A stretch of DNA of 64,000 nt from Numida meleagris. Lineage: Eukaryota; Chordata; Aves; Galliformes; Numididae. Below are positions 1 to 9,867 of this stretch, in pieces. Numbering within the stretch: the stretch's first letter is position 1; each line of letters opens with the position of its first letter. The stretch spans positions 7,915,586 through 7,979,585 of the forward strand of contig NC_034424.1 in the NCBI RefSeq assembly GCF_002078875.1, written 5' to 3'. The notes beneath the pieces are model-generated. The model saw only the letters and a program-made list of their open reading frames with translations, was not told the DNA's origin and made no database searches. The position numbers and the translations under genes are program-made.

Positions 1-1489
1 GGCTCTCGCCTGTCCCTGCAGGGGCTTTTTGGGAGATGGTTTCCCCTGGTATGGGGTCAGCTCAAGCTGCTGTTTGTTCCCACCCTATGTGCTTCCCAGT
101 GTTCAGTATTCCATCCCATGGAATTGACAAAGTTCTCACATTTGTGCGCCTTTCCTGATTGATCCAGCCCACGTAAATTACCAAAAGGAGTTGCAATCCT
201 CTGGGGTCTGAGGCAGAATATCAAAGGAGCATGGGCTCGTGCTGCTTTAATTAAAACTTAGTTTAATTAAAAACCTTGAGAGCTTTATTAGACTCGGTAA
301 TTGATTTAATTTTCTTGTGGAATTCTATTACAACACGCTTCCAGTGCCCTGGCTTTGGGATCCTAGCTGCAGGACTGTCCTCCTTCCTGGGCAGCCCCTG
401 CATCCCCCCCAGCCCTGGGCTGCAGGGAGGTGCCTGGTTCTGGGCCCTCTTGCCCAGGACACAGGGAATCAAACAGCAAAAAAAAGGAATATTGAAGAAA
501 AAAACAACACACGGTGATTGTCTGCTCTATATTTATTTCATAACATCCAGAATTAATAAGATACAGGAGTTAAAGGAACCATGGCAACTGAATGCAGAAA
601 GGGCTGTCCTTGTAAATAAATGAATTCATAAATAACTCACAAGTGCTGATATAAAAAGTCATGGGAATCTAATGCAATGTTAATGCAATTCGAGCCTTCC
701 CTTTTTTGCAAGCTGTATTATAACACGAGGTGTGCCATGCTCTGCTCTGTGCTACAAGTGTCATTCTTAAGATAATAGAAGTTGCTAATTGTACCGGGAG
801 CTGGGCTGTGATTGATGAGGGCTTCGGGTTTTTGTCTCCTCCTCATTCTCATCAGCAAAACATTGCACCGTGAAGCTGAGGGCTGCTCTGCCCGTGACAA
901 ACTTTGGGAAGCTGGGGAGAATGGAGGTGAATTGTGGGTCCCTCCCGGCGCCGCAGAGCTGGCAGCGGCCTTGGGCAGGGTGCTGCCTCCTGGATGTGGG
1001 CTGCTTATGGGTCACTTGGCTTTCTGGTGCCAATACTCATACTCTGGAAAAAGCCAGGCTGAAAAATGGGCAAATGTGTCCGTCGAGTGGGTGTTGCATT
1101 TTTGGAAGCAGTGTTCTCAGCTCTTATTTCTGTGCTCTCTGCATTGATTTTCAGTTTGGAGGTAGGTGCAACTTGTCATGGAGATCCATGTTTCCCCATT
1201 CTGGAGGTAAATATAAGGAGAGAAGCAGTGCTCTGATCTACAGAGAAATCTACTTTAGTCCACTGCGGTGATTTTCCCTTTTGAAAAGACACTGCTTTTA
1301 AATGTGGGTTTGTTTGAAGACAAATCCTTTGTTCCTCTTCTCTCGATCTTTTTTTATTTATAAGGCTGATGCTGAGTAATGATTCCGGAAAGTCCTTTTC
1401 TCCTTCACAGTACATAGTCTGAACAGGAGCAATGCCCAACGGACTCTCGCAAGGCAGCAGGCACCGGGAGCTTCTCCCCACGCACCTGC
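1..1489. other. Upstream intergenic flank, no gene recognised
   Basis: No exon or recognised protein family is seen here. Open frames are short and overlap each other on both strands, as expected by chance. The only local structure worth naming is a pair of AT-rich palindromes at 246-271, listed separately. By conserved synteny the next gene to the left is expected to be LHX3, but none of it is visible in the window. Confidence 0.6.
246..271. promoter_or_regulatory. Two tandem TTTAATTAAA palindromes
   Basis: TTTAATTAAA occurs at 246-255 and again at 262-271. Each copy is a perfect 10-nt palindrome and the starts are 16 bp apart. The TAATTA core is the classic homeodomain recognition sequence, so a dimer-binding or paired homeodomain site is plausible. 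Function is inference only, since AT-rich palindromes also arise by chance. Confidence 0.3.
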
Positions 1490-1770
1490 AAGGCGCTGCT
1501 CTGCGCCGAGCACAGATTCTCCCCGGGGCGCCGTGGGCGGACGGTGCCGAATCCTCAGCGGTCACAAAGTTCGTCCCGACCGGGGGTCGGGGACTGGGGA
1601 GGAGGGGGTGGACGCGGAGCCGCCGCAACGCCGGGGCAGCAGCTCCGCCTGGCGGGGCGCGGCCGCACGCGCAGGGTCCCCCCCGGAGACAGCGGGGACG
1701 CGGGGCTGCTCCCGGCGCGGTGCGCTGCGAGCTGGTGGCTTGCCCTGCTGGTCTGAGAAATGGAATAAGG
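1490..1770. other. Small CpG-rich patch
   Basis: A roughly 280 bp block is much richer in G, C and CpG than its flanks. It contains a short hairpin-capable inverted repeat, CCCGACC at 1575-1581 and GGTCGGG at 1585-1591. It could be a minor CpG island (a promoter of an unannotated transcript) or a GC-rich enhancer. No convincing splice site or conserved protein is attached to it. Confidence 0.35.
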
Positions 1771-2559
1771 GAAAGAGGGAAAATAGCATGGATGCTTTCC
1801 GTGCACCCCAGTGCAAAGGAGGAGTCTTGGCACAGCGAACACCCTGGCGCTGAGGACGACGGCATCGCAGCTAATCCCGGCGAGTGGAAGCTTTGGGCAC
1901 CGTCTGATGCTCCGTAACAATGCAGAAGAAATAGTGGCAAAGCTGCTTTTCATTAATCTCAGAAAAACGAACGCTGTCTCTAAATTTGACCCTTGGCCAA
2001 TGTGCAGAGTGGTTGGCCCCACAGATTCCCAGCGGAGGGCTGGGTGTGGGGGGAGCTCAGGGAAATGCACCTTTGGCAAGTGGAGGTCTGTCCCCACTCT
2101 CTCCATCTCTCCCCGCCCATCCCACGCGCCTGCCCTTTCCCAGAAGTGAACAGGAGGCAGTAAGGACACTTCTCCATGGAAGCTTTCTGGATGCTGGGCA
2201 GTTTCTGACATCAGCCAGCTTGGGGCTAGCCAGCGTGATGCAGCAACAAGCGCTGGCAGGAGTGCTGTCCCCAGCCAAGCAGCCAGCTCAGTTGTCATTT
2301 GTTTTAGAGACAGCTTCTCCCCCTCCACCTGTGTGCAGCCGGCTCCTGCCATGACTCCAGCAGCTCTCAAACAACAACTGCTTCTACTCCAGAGGTGGGG
2401 GGCATTTCTCCATCCCTCTGCTCACAGCACTGCTGGATCTCAAGGAGCACCATGCGCTGAGATGGTCACCTTGCAGCCCCACTGATTTACAGGGAGGAGG
2501 GAGAGCCACAGGGCCCTGGAGCCGGTACGGCACCGCTGCAGGAGTGGGAATTAGTTCTG

Positions 2560-4620
2560 CTTTCTGCTACATGGATTTTTATTTGATTAGTCTAATCTAT
2601 TGCATTATTATTTACCACATGCAAATCTCTTCAAACTGATTAAAGCTGACATTTAAGCTAAGAGATGAGATCTGGAAAGGAGTAATAAGGAAAAATTATT
2701 TCACAGGTTTTTGCAGTGTAGATTTGTTGGGTAGATCGATTACACTTAAAATTTAAGGTTGAGTCTTGACCCTAAATCTCCTTTAAGGAAAAGGAAAGAA
2801 TTAATTCCTCAATTTGTTATATTACAGCTTTACAGAGTGCTTCAGGAAAACCCACGGGAGTTTGTACAGGTGCTGCTGGTTTTGAATGGTGGTTTTGGAT
2901 ATGAGAGGTAATGAGCAATGAATGCTAGCTTGAAAAATACCACATCAGCATGTTTATTGTCTTTAAAACCTCTGGAATTATGGCTATAAGACCTTCCTAT
3001 GGCTGTAGAGTTACCGTGCAAGCAGTTGTTTCTGGGTCACTGAAGGAAACTTGTGAGCTGTGTACTGGATATATTTTCAGCACACATGTTAGTATCCAGT
3101 TATTTCCGCTGGTGAGCCAATGGTACAAGTGCTATACATTTATACAGCACAACCCCTGTTTCAAATAAAAGGTGACGAAAATGATAAGCTATCCTCTGGG
3201 AAGTATGTTTTGCAGAAAAGGGGTGGGGGGAAGAGATTGCAATGAGTTTATTCCCACAGTAGCTATATGGACATTGTTATTCTTTGAAAAATGGATGTAG
3301 AAAGGTTATAGACCAAATAAAGGTCTGATTTTCAGAGATCCAGGTACTTTACAGGGTTGAATACCTCACAGCTTCCTTCACGTGAACCTGTAAAAGAGAA
3401 CCTCTCCATAAAACCTTGCTTATGCTTGCAAGAATCAGATGTTCAGCCCTCCACAAGTAATAGTACTGAAAGCTTTTCCTAGACAGGGGTCAGATCCATT
3501 TTATTGTAAGAGCAGCTCCATTCTAAGTGCAAAAGGACAGAGCTAAAGGGCACTTCAGCATTATGAGGCTGTTACTCCAGCTCCAGGAGGAGTGCTTGAC
3601 CGGGAGCCCCAGGTGTGCATTGCAGTCAGAGAGCAGGACGGGAAGATGCAGCTGCTGGCCTCGTGTGTAGAGCAAAAGGTCTCATTCACAAAATGAGCAA
3701 AAAAGGTGGAGCAAATGCCTGCATCGGACTGCTTCGCTTCTTAACTCATCCCAGACTGAAAGGAGAATGACTCCACAGGCGAACATTGACGTGTTCAGAC
3801 AAGGGCTATCCATGAGATGCGTGTTAACTTTTTACTGGAAAAAAAAATCCACCCCGAAAAATGGGAATAAGATGTTTCCATTATAAAATGATTGTGACAG
3901 CTCAGCTGCTACTACATCTTGCCCTCAGCCTAGCAAGCACTTCTTGCATTCTTGTCTCAGCACACTACACTGGTGGCTCTTCATGTGCAGCACCACAGTA
4001 ATTTATCATTACCCGCTCTCCAAATTATTCTAGTGTTGATTAAATTAGTAAATGCAATCACAATCTGAAGCAAGTTAATTGAGAGAATTTATTTGGTCCT
4101 GACAGTTTTATGCATGTTTGATTAAGTATTATCAGGTTTGTTTTTGATTTTGCATAATTTAACTTTAAATCCTGAGCTGGGGGGGGAGCATCAACTATTA
4201 ATGACGAAAATAAACTCCTTTAGGATGCATATATTTATGATTTATTTCTAAATGCAATATCTTCCAGATTTTTTTTGTTCTGTTGCCAAAGTGACAAATA
4301 TGTTTAAAGTAATGTTTTGAGCAGTTTGGTTCACGCTATAAATCTCAGGAAATGTATACAATTCATTAAAAGTTTTGAAAGAAGTACAAGTTAGCATTTA
4401 TATTGCAACAAGTGACATATAAATGTGTATGTTTGTCTTTGAAGCGTGCCATAAAATATATCAGTAGCAGCTAGCCGCTGTGACTAGTACTAATGGCCCG
4501 CTCTTGGCGCTGATGATAAGTTTCATCACAAATCTTCAATGCTGTCAACACAAAACTGTTCAATCAACAGGAATATGAGTTGTGTCTTTAGTAAAATTAG
4601 CACAGGAAAGAAATACAACC
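2560..4620. promoter_or_regulatory. AT-rich block, candidate conserved non-coding elements
   Basis: This stretch is clearly more AT-rich than its surroundings and carries many TAAT, ATTA and TTAATT cores. It has a perfect POU octamer, ATGCAAAT, at 2619-2626. The segment 4020-4560 looks most like an ancient enhancer: low repetition, complex sequence, and GATA- and homeodomain-like words close together. No coding potential is seen. Regulatory function is inferred from composition alone; cross-species conservation was not tested. Confidence 0.35.
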
Positions 4621-5920
4621 CAGAGCCCCGTCGGAGTGCTGGGGGCGGGTTCTCTTCGGGCTGAAGCACAGGCGTCTGCTCAGGACCTCACCTCTTTGAA
4701 TGTCAAAGCTTCAATTCATGCCTGACCCAAGGACTGCATATTTTTTATGAAGACACGCATTCATTTAAGCAGCTAGTGGTCAGCGTATTTCAGGCTGAAA
4801 ACTGAGTACTGCTGCACTGCTTTTTGTCATCCTGACCCAAGAAATTGAAAAGGGGTGGTCTTGGCACAGATGTTGCGGTGTCACCCCCATGCACACATGC
4901 TGAGGTTGTGCTGTGTAGGCGTCTGGGTGCTGCTGGAGGCCATGGAAGGCTTTGTCTGCCTGGAGGGATTCCTGCAGGATGCCAGAGCCCCCTCTTTGCA
5001 GTACTTGCATTCAGCAGCATCCCCATCTTTCTCCAAGCCAGAAAGACCAAAGTACCTTCGTAATGCTGTTGCTTGGGCTGAAATTCCCATCTCCAGCTCC
5101 CTGTTCCAGTCAACGATGGAGGGAAATAAATGAAACGTGGCTCTCACGCTAATCCTAGTCAACAAACAGATGTTCCCATTTCATGCTATTGGGAAAACGC
5201 ATCAACTTTGCACCTCCCCTTCTCCCTCCCACCAGAAGGTATGTGGGAGAGCAGAAAGGGCAATTTGTTAGGAGTACACCACTGCTGTAATTCTCCCTTG
5301 ATGTACGTCCCACGCCGCAGGGCCCCTCATTGTGTTTGCAGAACAAAAATGCTCTGGGGGAGCAGGCGGAGCACGCTGCAGACAGTTGGTGTGCTAGGAG
5401 GGATTTGGCAGGGTGCCTTCAACTGCCTGAGCCGTGCAGCATGTCTTCTTATTGGCAGATGGCTTGAGTTATTATTATTTAATGTTTTTCCACTGTGGTA
5501 ATGCCTAGACAGCAAGCGGGGCAGGGGGCCAATAAAGAAAGTTTTGTATTCTTTCCATTACAGAAAGTAATCCCTAATTAAATCTAAGGGGAACCAGCAG
5601 GGAGAACATTTCTGTCTCATTATGTTGGTTCTAAAGTGGTCTCCTCCTGTTTGTGTTTAAGGAACTTTTGGAGTCTTTTCGGCCTCCCAGAAGCCTGTGT
5701 TGTGGTGCACATTGTTGCTGCTCCCTCCCTGCAAGTCGGGATCTCACCCCTGAGCCAAGCCACACAGCCTGGCTCCGCGCATAAAGGCCCTGAAGGGTGA
5801 CTTTGAGAAACCTTGTCCCTGTTCGTGTTGCAGGAGATTATGGCCAATTTACAGTCTGGAGATTTTCCTATTGCAGATGTTCTAGCACCACCCGACTCAG
5901 CCCAGCCCAGGGCCGTGTGA
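4621..5920. other. Intergenic sequence just upstream of the TMEM250 CpG island
   Basis: Mixed-composition DNA without a recognised gene. The open frames (for example one of 123 codons at 5130-5501) match no family I know, and none is flanked by convincing splice signals. Confidence 0.5.
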
Positions 5921-6222
5921 GCTGTGACATCAGTGTGTGGCGCTGGGCCGAGCTGCCCCGCGAAGCGCCGCACGGTGCGCGCTGAAGGCCGAATTCACCT
6001 TGAGAAGCAGCTTTTCTCACTTCGCCTCGCTCAGCAGTGCGAGCCCGCCGCCTTCAAGCGGCTCCACCCAGACACGAGACGCTGCGGGCCCTACTGACGG
6101 CAGAGCGGGGTTGGCAGCTCCGTAGTGGCAGGGGCAGCGAGGCCCACGCCGTGTTTTCCCCACCCCGGTGCCCGGCGGTGCCTCGCTGGGCCCTGAAGCC
6201 ACCCCACCCTCCCCGCCCCCAC

Positions 6223-6236
6223 GTTGCCCGGGCAAC
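6223..6236. promoter_or_regulatory. Perfect RFX X-box palindrome
   Basis: GTTGCCCGGGCAAC is a perfect 14-nt palindrome: two GTTGCC half-sites in inverted orientation across a 2-bp spacer. It matches the consensus for RFX factors (GTNRCC, short spacer, GGYAAC). RFX sites near start sites are common in ciliary and some housekeeping genes. Confidence 0.6.
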
Positions 6237-6271
6237 GCGGCGCCCTCCTGCTTCCGGCGGCGGTGCGCGGC

Positions 6272-6287
6272 GTGATGACGCCATCAC
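6272..6287. promoter_or_regulatory. CRE-like inverted repeat in TMEM250 promoter
   Basis: GTGATGACGCCATCAC has perfect 6-nt inverted arms (GTGATG and CATCAC) around ACGC. It contains TGACG, the CREB/ATF half-site. It lies in the core promoter, about 90 bp before the first ATG. A CREB/ATF role is inference. Confidence 0.4.
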
Positions 6288-6299
6288 CGTGCGCCGCCT

Positions 6300-6473
6300 C
6301 GGCCGCTCCCTTCCCGCCGCCGTCGCCGCCGCCACCGGCCGGAACCGGAGCGCCGCCGTCCCCTGCACATGCGCAGAGCGGCGCCTGCCCGTAGGCCCGG
6401 GCCTCCCTTCAGCCCGGGCCCTGGACGCCTGGCCTCGGCGGCTGCCGCCCGGCGAAAGACCATGGGCAGAACG
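6300..6473 (+). other. TMEM250 exon 1 (non-coding, 5' end approximate)
   Basis: The 3' end is set by a good splice donor, ACG|GTGAGC, with GT at 6474-6475. The matching acceptor is a strong pyrimidine tract plus CAG ending at 9309. The exon lies in the CpG island and does not encode TMEM250 protein. It does hold an open frame from ATG 6369 and, in the same frame, ATG 6462 in an excellent Kozak context (ACCATGG), which continues across the splice. The transcription start is not visible, so the left boundary is a guess. Confidence 0.6.
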
Positions 6474-9384
6474 GTGAGCGCGGGGCGACGCCTCGGGGCG
6501 GGGGGAAGGCGGCGGGCAGGGCCTCGCTCAGGGCCTCGTTCTGTTGTGGCGGCTGCTGCCCTCCGCCGGGATCCCGCCGCGTTCTGAAGCCGGGCCCGAG
6601 GGAGGCCCGGGCGGCGGCCTGTAACCCGGTGCGGCGGCCGTGGGACTCGGAGCGCGGCCCCTTCCCGAGCGGTGCGGGGCGGTGCGGGCTGGGTGCGATG
6701 GAGGAGGAGTTTGGGTTTCCCCTCCTTCTGGCTCTCCTCGACCAGCGCTCACCTTTATTTGTCATTGGCCCTCACCTTGGTCGGAGCTCCCGGAGGGAGG
6801 AGGGGTGAAGCCCACCCGGGCGGGGGTGCATCAGCATCCTGCGTTCTGCTGGGGCCGCCGCTGCCGTGTCGGTACCGCATGGGGTGACGGCGGCACGGCT
6901 GGGCCGAGGTACCGGGCTGTGTGCCCGGCCTCGCAGCGCTGTGCTTTCCAGCAGGCCCAGGAGGCGGTGCTGAGGTTTTCAGATGCATCACTTCCACACA
7001 GATTGGGCCTGCTTCTATATATTCTGCTTTTAAATGTTGGCAGTGTGCGCGCTCCGTATTGTTTCGTACGCCCTGCGTGATCAGGGCCGCTTCTGTGATG
7101 AGGGAAGTGACAGGCCAGAGCTCATTACCTGTAATTCTCCCATAATTCTCCCATCCCTGTCTGTGCTTCTGGCTCTGGGTATCTGTGAGCTGGGCTGCAT
7201 AAATTACTGAGTGTGTGATTCTTATTAAAATCTTAATGGGATTGAACACGTCTGGGGAGAAGTCTTGTAGTTCTGAGCTTGCTAACACACAAAGTGAGCA
7301 CATTGAAAGCTAATCTCTCCTTTTATCTTTTAGATCAATTCATATGTAGAACGTTGTGAGTCTGTGAAGCACCTTAGTGATTTCTTTTACTCTTCTTAGG
7401 AGGCCAGGTGTCACAGGAGAACTTCACTCTTTTGTTGCAAGAATTAAGTGGCACCCAGAAACGGCAGCGGACTTCCGACCTTCTGCTGCGTGGAAGACAG
7501 CATCATTTACAATGTAACGTTTCTGAAAGTTTCTTATTTGCGTAACATCCCTCCGCTTTTGGCTGTGATAGTGTTGGTGTTTGGTATTTATCTGAGGACA
7601 CAAACCTGACAAAGTTTATTTGTTGATGTGGTGGGCACAGTAAATGAGAGTGAGTTGCTGCTGTTCAGAAGGAGTAAGTTGCTGCAGCTGAGCTGTTTGA
7701 GGTCTCTTAGATTCACCCATTGAAGGTTTTGTCAGAGATAACCAAAACTGTTCTTCTACAACAGAAACCAGACATGGAGTTGGTGTGCTCAGTTAGACCC
7801 AGAGCAAACTGTAGCTTATGCAAGTGAGGTTTGTTCTCTGTTACTCAGACATGGACTCGCTGAGAGCTTTTCTTGTTTGTGCTGCTCAGTTGCATGCTCC
7901 AGGCACAAAAAGCTGTTGCTTTTTGAAGTAATGTCAGATTAACATCTATGCACTTCGTGTACCTTGTACACTTCTGAGCTATTTAGCATTTCCTTTTTAC
8001 AGGCAGGAAATTATGGCAGAGAGGCACTTAAAATGACAAGAATATATTTGATATTTGAGATCAGACCTCAGTTTCCAAAATTCGTTAATCGTGAGTTGAT
8101 TCACTTTCCTTTTTGTCAACTCAGTTCATATAGAGCCAAGAAATTTCTGCAACAGAGAAAAGGAATTAGAACCTGGGACCATGTAGAAGTGATTAGACCT
8201 GTTGTTTCCACTCACATTTAGTTTGAGGCATTTGAGCAATGGAAAGATTCACCCAGTGTTGCATGTTGCCTCAGAAAGTTTCTAATACAAAACTGCAGCT
8301 TCCTGTAGCTTTATACTTTACTCTGTGATTAGTTTAATAGCAAAGTAAAAATTACTTCAGTAACTCTAATTTTAACAGTCATAGGATCTCATGTTCAACA
8401 AGAGTCTGACGGCCTGGGTGTGTGAGGAGGCTGGGGAAGTCCCTGTTGTTTTCTAGCATTATCTGATGTGTGTATTGTTATTTCATAATTCCCGGAATTT
8501 GGCACATTGTGAGCCTGGGGTGAAGCAGGGAGCAGCTAATGGGCTGCTGCTCATCACTCTGATAACAACAGTGGGCGTGTGAAGGATGTTAAGATTATAA
8601 ATCCTAAACACTCCACAAGATCGAGATATTTATCTCTGCAGGTCACAAAAGGAGAAATAAACTGTTTGGTATCTTTCAAATGCTGCCTTGCCATTGGATG
8701 CAATGACAGCGAGACTACATGGCTCATCTAAGCAGGGGGAGCTACATCCTGTAGAGTGTGAAAAACATGATTGCTTCATTGTTCTTGTGAGACCTTCCAT
8801 TAGTTTCAGTTTATTTGGTGAAGCTTTGCCAGGTTCTGACATGAGCAGAAATCTGTGCCTGGGCTGTAGAATTCACTTGAAAAAGCATTTGGAGAGCTTT
8901 TTTTTAAAGGCAAAACAGCTACAAGATCCAGTGTGAACACGTGCATTAATATGACTTTCTGCATGGGTGGACTGTTGGATCAAGAAGGGCCTGTGAATTA
9001 GCCAAGATAATCCCTGAGTAAAGCTCTCCTCTTTCCTTTACTAGCTCTGTAAAACTTGTTACAGGTTGTAACTTGTGCTGCTGCTTGGATGCTACTCAGT
9101 TGCTTTTGGAGATTGGACTTGGTGATGGTGGAAACAGTTGTATTTCTGCATGTCTGCTTGGGTAAACTGCAAGCAAAACAGAGCTGTAAGCAAAGTTGGG
9201 AGTTCTGTGGAGCAGTTGTACAGAGCCACTGAGCTGGAAAGCGCCTGCCCTGCTGCGTGTCCTCCTGCTGGGCTGCTTAAACGTGTCTTCCTTCTCTGCC
9301 TTCCTGCAGGTCTCTTCCATCCTGGAAAGTCAGCAAAGAGTTAGCGTTCCCGGGCTGTTGGAGCTCTTCCATGTTAATGGATGA
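6462..9384 (+). promoter_or_regulatory. Upstream ORF 1 of TMEM250, spans the splice junction
   Basis: Joining 6462-6473 to 9310-9384 gives a 28-codon frame starting MGRTVSSILESQ and ending FHVNG, with stop TGA at 9382-9384. Its ATG has an optimal context (A at -3, G at +4), much better than the TMEM250 start. If transcription begins upstream of 6369, an in-frame ATG there extends it to 59 codons. Such an ORF should capture most scanning ribosomes and so control TMEM250 output. The call depends on the predicted splice; coding value of the peptide is unknown. Confidence 0.55.
6474..9309 (+). other. TMEM250 intron 1
   Basis: Intron inferred between donor 6474 and acceptor 9309. It begins inside the CpG island and becomes AT-rich after about 7000. 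Possible extra acceptors sit at about 7333 and 7399 (T-rich tract followed by TAG), so an optional 5' UTR exon around 7400-7514 cannot be excluded, although its donor is poor. The 85-codon frame at 7964-8221 matches nothing I recognise. Confidence 0.6.
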
Positions 9385-9442
9385 CATTTGATATGTGCCC
9401 TGTAAGTCCTGCGCTAGGACTCGGTGACCGGTGGGGTGCCTG
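9310..9442 (+). other. TMEM250 exon 2, 5' untranslated part
   Basis: The exon starts after a textbook acceptor, a pyrimidine-rich run then CTGCAG ending at 9309. It carries the distal part of upstream ORF 1 and all of upstream ORF 2. An in-frame TGA at 9425-9427 lies 18 nt before the TMEM250 ATG, so the main protein cannot start further upstream in this exon. Confidence 0.7.
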
Positions 9443-9443
9443 A
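9381..9443 (+). promoter_or_regulatory. Upstream ORF 2 of TMEM250, overlaps the main start as TGATG
   Basis: A 20-codon frame begins at ATG 9381-9383, which overlaps the stop of upstream ORF 1 (ATGA). It ends with TGA 9441-9443, whose last base is the first base of the TMEM250 ATG (TGATG). It has a second in-frame ATG at 9393. Its start context is weak, so it would mainly be reached by ribosomes that terminate at upstream ORF 1. A third tiny frame (9371-9391, six codons) lies in the remaining frame. Confidence 0.6.
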
Positions 9444-9862
9444 TGCCTGTAATCCCCATTCCCCGCCGGGTCCGTTCGTTCCACGGCCCCCACACGACCT
9501 GCCTGCATTCGGCCTGTGGCCCGGTACGGACCACTCACTTGGTGCGCACCAAGTACAACAATTTTGACATCTATCTCAAATCCCGATGGATGTACGGATT
9601 CATTCGTTTCCTGCTGTACTTCAGCTGCAGCCTGTTTACCTCCATCCTCTGGGTGGCACTCTCTATCTTGTTTTGCCTTCAGTACCTTGGCATCCGGATC
9701 TTTCTGCGTTTCCAGTACAAACTCTCCATCATCCTCCTCTTACTGGGGCGAAGGCGAGTGGACTTCAGCCTCATGAATGAACTGCTCATCTATGGAATTC
9801 ATGTGACCATGCTGCTAGTGGGGGGGCTGGGATGGTGCTTCATGGTATTTGTGGATATGTAA
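9443..9862 (+). CDS. TMEM250: TMEM250 (C9orf69) transmembrane protein 250
   Basis: The intact single-exon CDS of 139 residues has the same length as the mammalian protein and is near-identical along its length as I recall it. TMEM250 is a small membrane protein of poorly known cellular role; an alias records binding to the herpesvirus UL25 protein. The N-terminus (about residues 1-50) is basic and soluble, beginning MPVIPIPRRVRSFHGP. A hydrophobic segment covers about 51-80 and a shorter one about 85-101. A basic GRRRVDF turn at 102-108 follows, then a last segment at about 112-137 ending WCFMVFVDM. I see no cleavable signal peptide. The start is fixed by the upstream in-frame stop at 9425; its Kozak context is weak (C at -3), which fits control by the upstream ORFs. 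The next gene, NACC2, is on the same strand as in human 9q34.3. Confidence 0.97.
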   Translation: MPVIPIPRRVRSFHGPHTTCLHSACGPVRTTHLVRTKYNNFDIYLKSRWMYGFIRFLLYFSCSLFTSILWVALSILFCLQYLGIRIFLRFQYKLSIILLLLGRRRVDFSLMNELLIYGIHVTMLLVGGLGWCFMVFVDM

Positions 9863-9867
9863 ATAAA
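9862..9867 (+). terminator. AATAAA overlapping the TMEM250 stop codon
   Basis: The stop codon TAA (9860-9862) runs directly into AATAAA (9862-9867). A G/U- and U-rich stretch follows within about 40 nt, so the layout could support cleavage. Use would give an mRNA with almost no 3' UTR. The longer, AT-rich 3' sequence downstream suggests that most transcripts do not end here. Confidence 0.3.

Larger units (their letters stand above)
5930..6960 (+). promoter_or_regulatory. CpG island promoter of TMEM250
   Basis: This is a dense CpG island surrounding the predicted first exon of TMEM250. No TATA box is evident, as is usual for such promoters. Within about 250 bp upstream of the donor at 6473 lie several motif matches. 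They are an RFX-type X-box palindrome (6223-6236), an ETS-type CTTCCGG (near 6260), a CRE-like inverted repeat (6272-6287), and an NRF1-like site overlapping the first ATG at 6369. The transcription start is probably between about 6300 and 6360, but this is inferred from the motifs and the splice donor only. Confidence 0.75.

Noticed and set aside
7400..7514. Possible extra 5' UTR exon of TMEM250
   Set aside because: The acceptor at 7399 is fair but the donor is weak, so it is only mentioned as an option.
7964..8221. 85-codon frame in TMEM250 intron 1
   Set aside because: It has a possible acceptor upstream, but no donor, no recognised homologue and AT-rich composition like its surroundings.
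9398..9421. GTAAGT followed by CTAG in the TMEM250 leader, suggesting a tiny intron
   Set aside because: An intron of about 20 nt is far below the workable vertebrate minimum.
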